NCBI GenBank assembly: GCA_025355255.1
Contig: JANYAA010000302.1
Coordinates: 1-15,548, forward strand
DNA: 15,548 bases
Reading direction: 5' to 3'
Origin: Chloroflexota bacterium
GTDB lineage: Bacteria; Chloroflexota; Limnocylindria; Limnocylindrales; CSP1-4
Shown: positions 1 through 5,296 of the stretch, piece by piece
Layout of the letters: each line of letters starts with the position of its first letter
Position numbering within the stretch: position 1 is the stretch's first letter
Notes under the pieces: model-generated
Seen by the model: the letters and a program-made list of their open reading frames with translations, nothing else
What the model was told of the DNA's origin: nothing
The model's database searches: none
Made by a program: the position numbers and the translations under genes

Positions 1-1
1 C

Positions 2-262
2 CCGGCCGTGCTTGAGGTTGCCGTGGTGTCCGCGCCGGACGAGAAGTTGGGCGAGGCGCCCGTAGCGCTGGTGGTGCTCAAGCCAGGCGCCAAAGCGACC
101 GAGCAGGAGATCAAGGCGCACTGCAAGGAGCTTGTCGCCCGCTTCAAGGTGCCGCGCGAGGTCCACTTCCGCGATGCGCTGCCCAAGGGCGGGACCGGCA
201 AGATCCTCAAAGGCGAGCTCCGCGAGCCGTTCTGGGCCGGGATGACGGAGCGCGTGCACTAG
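2..262 (+). CDS. AMP-forming acyl-CoA synthetase, C-terminal end (5' truncated)
   Basis: The gene enters from the left edge, so only about 86 residues of the C-terminal mobile domain are present. The visible part reads LEVAVVSAPDEKLGEAPVA, then a helix and KVPREVHF, and ends with LPKGGTGKILKGELRE. This matches the C-terminal AMP-binding domain of the ANL superfamily. The Lys in GGTGKIL is the position of the invariant lysine that adenylates the carboxylate substrate (family knowledge). The enzyme would activate a fatty or other carboxylic acid with ATP and load it on CoA in the cytoplasm. The substrate cannot be told because the pocket-forming N-terminal domain lies outside the window. It ends in TAG at 260-262, and no terminator hairpin with a T-run follows. 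Confidence 0.85.
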   Translation, partial: PAVLEVAVVSAPDEKLGEAPVALVVLKPGAKATEQEIKAHCKELVARFKVPREVHFRDALPKGGTGKILKGELREPFWAGMTERVH

Positions 263-293
263 GTTGACCTGCGCGTGCGGCGACATGGCGCCC

Positions 294-303
294 CGTCATG
301 ACG
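294..303. promoter_or_regulatory. 10-bp palindrome with GTCATGAC core, possible operator
   Basis: CGTCATGACG is a perfect 10-bp palindrome in the 135-bp gap between the acyl-CoA synthetase and the eRF1-like gene, about 95 nt before the latter's GTG. The same 8-bp core recurs at 3600-3607 upstream of the YceI operon. Binding of a regulator is inference only, and a BspHI-like palindrome can arise by chance. Confidence 0.2.
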
Positions 304-397
304 CCACGCCAGGCCGGTGCGAGGCTGAGACAGCTCGGACCCTGTCCGCGCCGTATCGGCCGTGCGCGCACGCTCCCGGCCCCGAAAGGACGCACCT

Positions 398-814
398 GTG
401 ACGATCGATCCGCACGCCACCGCCGTCTGGCTCTCAGCCGCCTCCGCAACGATCGTGGTCTGGACCAACGAGACGGTTCGGGAACAGCACATCGAGTCTG
501 AGGTCCCGCCGCGCCACCGCTCCACGGGGCATGCGCCCACGGAGCACCGACCATCTGGTGAGGGACACCAGGACGAGCACATGCGCTCGTTCTTCGCGGC
601 AATCGCGCGGGCGCTGCCAGCTGACGACGACCTGCTGCTGCTGGGCGACGGGGAAGTTGTTGGTCATTTTGCTCAGAAGGTCCGCGCCGACGACGCTGCG
701 CAAGACCGACAGCGCCGGGTTGAGGTTGAGCGCTGCGCTCCGCTCACTGAGGGCCAGCTCCATGCCCGGGTCCGGGTGTTTGCCGGGGCGCCGCCGAAGC
801 GCGGTCTGAGCTGA
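398..814 (+). CDS. Small bacterial eRF1-like (translational-machinery-type) protein
   Basis: The GTG start at 398 is chosen because GAAAGGA (383-389) sits 8 nt upstream; an in-frame GTG at 362 has no such site. The 138-residue product begins with a strand-rich segment (TAVWLSAASATIVVW), has a His/Arg-rich middle (PPRHRSTGH, GHQDEH), then FFAAIARALPADDDLLLLG and ends with VEVERCAPLTEGQLHARVR. This order (short N-terminal beta region, D/E-H-FF helix, LLLxG strand, then a T-x-x-Q-L helix) is what I recall of the small bacterial proteins related to archaeal release factor eRF1 domains, often annotated translational machinery protein. No catalytic motif is visible and the cellular role is unknown. 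It stands alone on its strand, 135 bp after the acyl-CoA synthetase. Coding status is supported by the SD and domain pattern; family assignment is from memory. Confidence 0.6.
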   Translation: MTIDPHATAVWLSAASATIVVWTNETVREQHIESEVPPRHRSTGHAPTEHRPSGEGHQDEHMRSFFAAIARALPADDDLLLLGDGEVVGHFAQKVRADDAAQDRQRRVEVERCAPLTEGQLHARVRVFAGAPPKRGLS

Positions 815-844
815 GCGTCGGGCCAGGGCTGCCGCCTGCCTGGC

Positions 845-2971
845 CTACTTGATCGCCGGCAGCAGAGCCTGTTCCAGTGCCCCGCGCAGCGACATCACGA
901 ACGTCGCGGTGAGGTGCCAGGAGTCCCGGTACACGATCATCCCGTCTTTCACCACCGGGCACGGGTCGCCCGGGCAGATGAGCGGTGTCAGGTCGATCAG
1001 CGTGGCCCCGAGGGCCGCGGCGGCCGTTGTCTCCGGGACCCCGGAGTACGGCCCCAGGGCCCGGATCCGCGACGTCTGGCACGGCCGGACATCTGAGCGG
1101 TGCCCAGAGAGACAACTCGGCACGTTGTACTTGGAGGTCGGCGCGTCCACCATGATCGCCTTGGCCCCCGGCAGCTGTCCGACAAGTCGGGCCATGGCCT
1201 GGCCCTGGTGGGCCGGGTCAGGATCGGCCGCGGTGGAGGTCACCTTGTCCTTGATCACGATGACGATGACGAGGTCCGGCTTGACTTGGCGCAGCTTGTC
1301 CACAACAAGCCCGCGCCATGTGTCGCACTCCGTGTAGGTGCGCTGGTACCAGTACGAGTACAGCGACATGTCAATGAAGCGGCAGGACAGTTTGATGTAC
1401 GGCAGGAGCTTCCAGCCTCGGTCGTTGGCGATGGCCTCGATGGCCGGGAACCACTGGGCGGCGTGCGAGTCGCCCACGAGCGCGACGGTATAGCTGCCGC
1501 TCTTGTTGCCGTACACGCAATTGCGCAGCTGGATCTGCGGCTGGCCCAGCAGGCAGCCGTCAGCCTCAAGCGGATCGGCATCGCCCGCGGCTCGGCCAAG
1601 CGATGGGCGCACGTTCGCGGGCAGCGGCTGGGGACCGTCGGGCGTGGGCGCCGGCGTTTCGCCCGATGGTGTGGGCGCCGGCGTTTCGCCGGCGGGGGTA
1701 GGGGTGGGCGCGGCGGTTGCCGTCGGGTCAGGCTCGAAGGACCCGCTGGGGTCCGCGCTGGGATCGGTGACGATGCCAGTGCCCGGGCCCCCGCCGCCGT
1801 CAAGCTGGGCAGACGCGGCGAGGCCGATGCTGCCGGAGAAGACCACCACCAGCGCAATCGCCGCGCCCGCCACGGCGAACGTCCGCCGAGCCGTGGCCCG
1901 AAAGCGCACGCCCCGGTGGATGGGCTGCTCCACGAGACGGAAGCTTGCCCAGCCCGCCACGACCGACAGGGCAGCAAGCCCCAGGCGCACCCCGATGGGG
2001 AGCTGCTGCCCGATCTCCAGCGTTGCAGCGGGGAGCACCAGGATTGGCCAGTGGACGAGATACAGCGAGTACGAGATGCGCCCGAGAAACCGAAGCGGCG
2101 GGACGGCCAGCACCGTTGCCACAGACCACGGGCGGTCGCCGGCCACGACCACGGCCGCGCTGCCAAGCGTGGGCAGCAGCGCCGCGACACCCGGGTATGG
2201 CGTACCCGGCGTGATGACCACCAGCGACGCCAGCACGGCCGCAAGCCCGGCCCAGCCCAGCGGGACGGCGATGGCGGGACGGAGGCGGGCCACGCGGTCC
2301 GAGCCCACGGCAATCAGGCCGCCGAGTCCCAACTGCCAGGCGCGCGTTGGCAGCGAATAGAACGCCCAGCCGGGGGCGGCATCTGTGAGCACGAACGCCG
2401 CGAGAAACGAGGTGACGGCGAGCGCGGCGAGCACGATGGCGGCGGCTACGCGCGGGCGATGGTTGCGTGTGGCCAGGATCAGCACCGCGGGCCAGAGCAG
2501 ATAGAACTGCTCCTCCACACCCAGCGACCAGTAGTGGATCACCGGGGACGGGGCGAGATCCGTGCCGAAGTAGTCCGTGGCGCCCGCCGCAAAGCGGATG
2601 TTGCCAACCGACAGCGCCGACGCCACGGCGTCGCCAGCCACCCGCGGCAGATCAAGCGGCGCCATCAGGAACCAGGCGAACACCATCGTGATCGCCAGCA
2701 CCACGGTGGCGGCGGGCAGGATGCGGCGCACACGGCGGATGTAGAACGCCTTCAGGTCGATATGCCCTGTGCGCTCGCGCTCACGTACGAGGAGCCCGGT
2801 GATAAGGAAGCCGGACAGGACGAAGAACACGTCAACGCCCACGAACCCGCCCTCGGTGCCCGGCACCTTGGCGTGGAAGAGGAGCACGAGCAGGATGGCG
2901 ATGCCCCGGAGGCCCTCGAGATCGGGTCGGAACTCGCCGCCCGTGACGCGACGGGCGCCCTGATAGCGCAA
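845..2971 (-). CDS. OafA/YrhL-type membrane acyltransferase with C-terminal SGNH domain
   Basis: The N-terminal part is an acyltransferase-3 (AT3) domain. It has RPDLEGLRGIAILLVLLFHA with the conserved His, then GGFVGVDVFFVLSGFLIT, the Arg-rich RRVRRILPA loop, WSLGVEEQFYLLWP, and about ten hydrophobic segments. A Pro/Thr/Gly-rich linker follows (about residues 390-450, with GETPAPTPS/D repeated). The C-terminal SGNH-hydrolase-like domain contains VGDSHAAQW (nucleophile Ser, around residue 500) and DSWHLT near the end (catalytic Asp/His). By family knowledge such proteins O-acetylate or otherwise O-acylate cell-envelope polysaccharides or lipids. The AT3 domain carries the acyl group across the membrane and the SGNH domain acts outside. 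The TTG at 2971 is preferred because GAGGGG lies 6 nt upstream; an alternative TTG at 3004 would add 11 residues but has a poorer SD. The acceptor sugar is unknown, and no glycan assembly genes adjoin it. Confidence 0.93.
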   Translation of the reverse strand: MRYQGARRVTGGEFRPDLEGLRGIAILLVLLFHAKVPGTEGGFVGVDVFFVLSGFLITGLLVRERERTGHIDLKAFYIRRVRRILPAATVVLAITMVFAWFLMAPLDLPRVAGDAVASALSVGNIRFAAGATDYFGTDLAPSPVIHYWSLGVEEQFYLLWPAVLILATRNHRPRVAAAIVLAALAVTSFLAAFVLTDAAPGWAFYSLPTRAWQLGLGGLIAVGSDRVARLRPAIAVPLGWAGLAAVLASLVVITPGTPYPGVAALLPTLGSAAVVVAGDRPWSVATVLAVPPLRFLGRISYSLYLVHWPILVLPAATLEIGQQLPIGVRLGLAALSVVAGWASFRLVEQPIHRGVRFRATARRTFAVAGAAIALVVVFSGSIGLAASAQLDGGGGPGTGIVTDPSADPSGSFEPDPTATAAPTPTPAGETPAPTPSGETPAPTPDGPQPLPANVRPSLGRAAGDADPLEADGCLLGQPQIQLRNCVYGNKSGSYTVALVGDSHAAQWFPAIEAIANDRGWKLLPYIKLSCRFIDMSLYSYWYQRTYTECDTWRGLVVDKLRQVKPDLVIVIVIKDKVTSTAADPDPAHQGQAMARLVGQLPGAKAIMVDAPTSKYNVPSCLSGHRSDVRPCQTSRIRALGPYSGVPETTAAAALGATLIDLTPLICPGDPCPVVKDGMIVYRDSWHLTATFVMSLRGALEQALLPAIK
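1644..1690 (-). repeat. In-gene tandem repeat in the Pro/Thr linker
   Basis: A 20-bp sequence beginning GTGGGCGCCGG is present exactly at 1644-1663 and again at 1671-1690, a period of 27 bp. It encodes two copies of the nonapeptide GETPAPTPS/D in the linker between the AT3 and SGNH domains. The exact DNA identity suggests recent duplication or slippage. The linker length is therefore likely variable between strains. Confidence 0.75.
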
Positions 2972-3099
2972 ACCTGACCCCTCGCAGCGGAAGTGGCGGG
3001 CCAAGTCTAGGGCGCATCCCGCCTGATGACCTCGGCGCCGGACATGCCGCGCCGTCGGTCAACCCGCGGATCCCGGTCTCCGGCGATGCGCCGCGGCGC

Positions 3100-3486
3100 T
3101 CAGGCCGGGGTGAAGTGGTCGCCCTCGTCCCCGTCAGCGTCTGCCTTGGTGCGGTGGACGGTGCCCGGGGCGTGCTGCGGCGGCGCGTAGACCGTGTACA
3201 GCCGCAGGTCCACCGCGCCGGTGTTGACGATGTTGTGCTGCGTGCCAGCCGGGACCTGGACCAAGTGCCCGGCACTGACAGCGCTCTCCTCGTCGCCGAG
3301 AAGAGCGGTGCCCACACCATCAACGAATGCCAAAACCTGGTCGAGGTGACCGTGGGTTTCAAGCCCGATCTCACCTCCGGGCGGGATGCTCATCACCACA
3401 ATCTGCGTGTTCCGGCCGGTGGCAAGGACCGCGCGGAAGTTGGTATTCGCACGCGCCGCCGCAATGATGTCGACGTTGAAGGCCAT
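3100..3486 (-). CDS. Small single-domain cupin protein
   Basis: A 128-residue cupin. The ATG at 3486 is chosen because MAFNVDI begins the conserved domain and a purine-rich AGAGAGCGGG precedes it; upstream in-frame codons encode no recognisable sequence. Motif 1 is GGEIGLETHGHLDQVLAFVDG (E43, H45, H47, Q50). Motif 2 is AGHLVQVPAGTQHNIVNTG (H84). The C-terminal tail YAPPQHAPGTVHRTKADADG with an acidic end is typical of a widespread family of about 115-130 residues related to the mannose-6-phosphate isomerase type II cupin fold. Metal binding by the His/Glu set is expected. Substrate and reaction are unknown. It lies on the same strand 128 bp upstream of the acyltransferase and diverges from the YceI operon, sharing the 3487-3725 control region. 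Confidence 0.85.
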   Translation of the reverse strand: MAFNVDIIAAARANTNFRAVLATGRNTQIVVMSIPPGGEIGLETHGHLDQVLAFVDGVGTALLGDEESAVSAGHLVQVPAGTQHNIVNTGAVDLRLYTVYAPPQHAPGTVHRTKADADGDEGDHFTPA

Positions 3487-3598
3487 CTGTTGACCCGCTC
3501 TCTCTGGGCATGTGGCGCTGGCAGGCGCCCGACTGGTGCCTGGCGACATGCCGCCTTGATGATTATCGCGTGCGGCTGGCTGGCGCCTCATGACGGTC

Positions 3599-3608
3599 GG
3601 TCATGACC
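3599..3608. promoter_or_regulatory. Palindrome GGTCATGACC between divergent cupin and YceI genes
   Basis: A perfect 10-bp palindrome, preceded at 3588-3594 by a direct copy of TCATGAC with a 13-bp period. It lies in the 239-bp region between the divergent cupin (start 3486) and YceI (start 3726) genes, so it could act on either. The core GTCATGAC is shared with 295-302. The rest of 3487-3725 shows an AT-richer patch (TGATGATTATCG near 3557) but no promoter I would defend. Confidence 0.25.
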
Positions 3609-3725
3609 CCGAGGCGCGCACGACGCAGACTCGCGACGGGTCCACATGGGCCCCGCCCTTGGCACGAGCTCCCTTGCGGGGGACCCACTCACTCGTCACA
3701 AGGGACCTCCCGACAAGGAGACGCG

Positions 3726-4298
3726 ATGACACCCTGGCAACTCGACCCCGCCCACTCGGCGATCCAATTCGCCGTGCGCCACATGATGGTGACGAACGTG
3801 CGCGGCAGCTTCCGCACGTTCACCCTCGACGTGGTGTTCGACCCGCAGCACCCCGAGCTCGGCAGCGTCCTGGCGACCGTCGAGGCCGCATCAATCGACA
3901 CTGGCCAGGAGCAGCGTGACGCGCATCTGCGCTCGGCGGACTTCCTGGGCGTTGAGCAGTTCCCGAGGCTTACCTTCCGGAGCACCAGCGTCGAGCCGCG
4001 CGGCGGCGACACGTTCGCGATCACCGGCGAGCTCACGATGCACGGCGTCACGCAGACGGTTGTCTTTGACGCTGAGTACGCCGGCGAGGTTGCCAACCCC
4101 AGAGGCGGCCGCAGCGCCGGGCTCTCGGCCAGCGCACGCCTCAATCGGAAGGACTGGGGTCTCGAGTGGAACGTGGCCCTCGAGGCCGGCGGCCTGACGG
4201 TGGGCGACGAGGTAAAGGTTGAGGTCGAGATCGAACTCACCCAGGCCGCCGAGGTTGAGGCATCGCCGCCCGTCCTCGCCAGCCCTTCCGTCGCATGA
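3726..4298 (+). CDS. YceI-family lipid-binding protein
   Basis: A 190-residue YceI domain. The ATG at 3726 has a strong AAGGAG (3715-3720) 5 nt upstream. The sequence opens with WQLDPAHSAIQFAVRHMMVTNVRG and continues through TVEAASIDTGQEQRDAHLRSADFLGVEQFPRLTFRS, GELTMHGVTQTV and LNRKDWGLEWN, the standard order of the family. YceI proteins are lipocalin-like barrels that bind polyisoprenoid chains such as quinones (family knowledge). Here there is no signal peptide before the barrel, so the protein is probably cytoplasmic, unlike the periplasmic E. coli protein. Its stop overlaps the next start as ATGA (4295-4298), indicating translational coupling to the DksA-like gene. Its role in this operon is unknown. 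Confidence 0.93.
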   Translation: MTPWQLDPAHSAIQFAVRHMMVTNVRGSFRTFTLDVVFDPQHPELGSVLATVEAASIDTGQEQRDAHLRSADFLGVEQFPRLTFRSTSVEPRGGDTFAITGELTMHGVTQTVVFDAEYAGEVANPRGGRSAGLSASARLNRKDWGLEWNVALEAGGLTVGDEVKVEVEIELTQAAEVEASPPVLASPSVA

Positions 4299-4723
4299 CC
4301 GCGACACGCGACACCATGCCGAACGACACGATCGCCAGACGCCTTGTCGCCCGGGAGCGGGCCCGTATCGAGGCGGCCCTCCTGGATCTTGACGCCGCTG
4401 CGCTTGCCGAGGCTGAACTGGTGAGCCAGCAGGCCGGCGACGCGGCAGAGTCGAGCACCGCTGTGGCCACAGCCGTGGCCAGAATCATTGGCGATGGCCT
4501 GCGCGTCCGCTTGCGGGAGGCCAGCCGAGCGGAGCAGCGGCTGGCAGCCGGCACGTACGGCCGCTCCGTCGACAGTGGGCTCCCGATCCCCCTAGCACGG
4601 CTAGCGGCGAATCCATTCGCGGAACGGACGGTTGAGGAGCAGGCCGCCGTTGATCGCGCGAGCCGTGCGCGGACGGCAATGCGCCAAGCACGACAGATCA
4701 CACGCGAGGAGCTCAACCCATGA
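4295..4723 (+). CDS. DksA/TraR-like protein lacking all zinc-finger cysteines
   Basis: A 142-residue protein with a long N-terminal helical hairpin (residues ~14-80, rich in Ala/Arg/Glu with the AGDAAESS turn). It ends in RLAAGTYGRSVDSGLPIPLARLAANPFAERTVEEQA. That last part is the DksA/TraR C-terminal signature (GTYGxCxxCGxxIxxxRLxAxPxAxxCxxCQ), but the four zinc-ligand cysteines are replaced by S91, S94, T112 and E115. Family members bind RNA polymerase through the secondary channel and modulate transcription, often with ppGpp. Cysteine-less functional relatives are known (P. aeruginosa DksA2 has reduced Cys content). Whether this one binds polymerase is inference. It starts by ATGA overlap with YceI and ends by ATGA overlap with the next gene. 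Another in-frame ATG at 4316 is possible. Confidence 0.75.
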   Translation: MTATRDTMPNDTIARRLVARERARIEAALLDLDAAALAEAELVSQQAGDAAESSTAVATAVARIIGDGLRVRLREASRAEQRLAAGTYGRSVDSGLPIPLARLAANPFAERTVEEQAAVDRASRARTAMRQARQITREELNP

Positions 4724-5010
4724 TTGACCGTCTGCCCGCCCACGAGACTGTCGTGGAGGAATCAGTAGCCGACGACGGAGCCGAGCGGCGCGAGGATCTC
4801 CGGGTTGAGTACGCGCACCAGGACGGGAAGGCCGGGGGCGCCATCGGCGGGGCAGTCGTTGGCGCCGGGCTCGGCGCGATCGTGGCCGGGCCGGTCGGGG
4901 TGGCCGTCGGGCTCCTCGTTGGCGCCGTTGCCGGAGAGGTGGCCGGTGTGGCCGCCAAGTCGGGTGAGCAACCTGCCGCCGACCCCACTCCGGACGGTCT
5001 CGACCGGTAG
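4720..5010 (+). CDS. Small glycine-zipper membrane protein
   Basis: 96 residues. The N-terminus is acidic and charged (residues 1-37). It is followed by one long Gly/Ala/Val segment (residues ~38-79: GGAIGGAVVGAGLGAIVAGP, then GVAVGLLVGAVAGEVAGVAA) with Gly every fourth position, typical of glycine-zipper helices that pack in membranes. A short Pro-rich tail closes it. The ATG at 4720 overlaps the previous stop (ATGA), with GAGGA at 4706-4710 as SD, so it is the third gene of the YceI/DksA-like operon. No enzyme motif is present. A role in membrane stress or as an inner-membrane partner is conceivable but not shown. Confidence 0.75.
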   Translation: MIDRLPAHETVVEESVADDGAERREDLRVEYAHQDGKAGGAIGGAVVGAGLGAIVAGPVGVAVGLLVGAVAGEVAGVAAKSGEQPAADPTPDGLDR

Positions 5011-5042
5011 GCGCGAGGGGGCTGGACGAGCTGCGCCTAGCT

Positions 5043-5054
5043 GCCTCTAGAGGC
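5043..5054. other. 12-bp perfect palindrome after the YceI operon
   Basis: GCCTCTAGAGGC is self-complementary with no loop and lies 33 nt after the stop of the glycine-zipper gene. There is no following T-run, so it is a weak candidate for a terminator. An operator half-pair or chance is equally possible. Confidence 0.25.
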
Positions 5055-5103
5055 GTCGGGGCCTGACGTGGGTATGCGCGACGACGCTAAATGACAACAT
5101 ATT

Positions 5104-5119
5104 GAAACCAATCGAAACC
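5104..5119 (+). promoter_or_regulatory. Direct repeat GAAACC x2, 10-bp spacing, upstream of the dehydrogenase operon
   Basis: GAAACC occurs at 5104-5109 and 5114-5119, exactly one helical turn apart, in an AT-richer patch (AACATATTGAAACC, from 5096). It is 43 nt before the leader ORF at 5162. Such same-face direct repeats are typical of activator binding, but no regulator can be assigned. They do not match the CG-centred sites found around the lacI-type gene. Confidence 0.25.
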
Positions 5120-5161
5120 CCTGTCATCATGCAGTTGGACCACCATCGGCACGGAGCGGGG

Positions 5162-5296
5162 ATGCAGTACGCAGTAATCGATCTAGGCGCCGAGTGCGGC
5201 CGAGTGGTCCTGGGTTCCCTTGACGGGCAGACAGCCTGGCCCTGCCCGTCACGGCGGCCAAGTGATGCTCCCCTGACCCCGAAGGACCACCCGTGA
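5162..5296 (+). pseudogene. N-terminal remnant of a rhamnulokinase-like FGGY kinase, now a leader ORF
   Basis: The ATG at 5162 has GGAG (5153-5156) 5 nt upstream. The first ~23 codons read MQYAVIDLGAECGRVVLGSL then DGQ. This closely resembles the start of rhamnulokinase-type FGGY kinases (pattern VDLGAxSGRVxLGxxDG, the first ATP phosphate-binding strand-loop). After Q23 the reading frame continues for 21 codons with no kinase similarity and stops at TGA 5294-5296, overlapping the GTG start of the next gene (GTGA). A full kinase is about 450-490 residues, so more than 90 percent is missing. The similarity ends at about 5230, exactly the end of the left arm of the hairpin 5221-5251. I infer an internal deletion that left the kinase's promoter, SD and start, which now may drive translation of the dehydrogenase by coupling. 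A chance 20-residue match is less likely but possible. Confidence 0.5.
5221..5251 (+). other. Hairpin with 10-bp perfect stem in the dehydrogenase leader
   Basis: TGACGGGCAG (5221-5230) and CTGCCCGTCA (5242-5251) are exact reverse complements separated by 11 nt. No T-run follows, so it is not a standard intrinsic terminator. It lies within the leader ORF and ends 41 nt before the GTG of the long dehydrogenase. It could act on mRNA stability or translation, or be a protein site with two widely spaced arms. It also marks the breakpoint of the kinase remnant. Confidence 0.6.

Noticed and set aside
1100..2977. 625-codon plus-strand frame opposite the acyltransferase
   Set aside because: The translation is Arg/Gly/His/Asp-rich with no domain. 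The opposite strand encodes clear AT3 and SGNH motifs. It is a high-GC shadow.
3088..3099. GCGCCGCGGCGC palindrome directly after the cupin stop
   Set aside because: Perfect 12-bp palindrome but with no T-run on either strand and made only of G and C, so it is weak evidence for a terminator in such GC-rich DNA.
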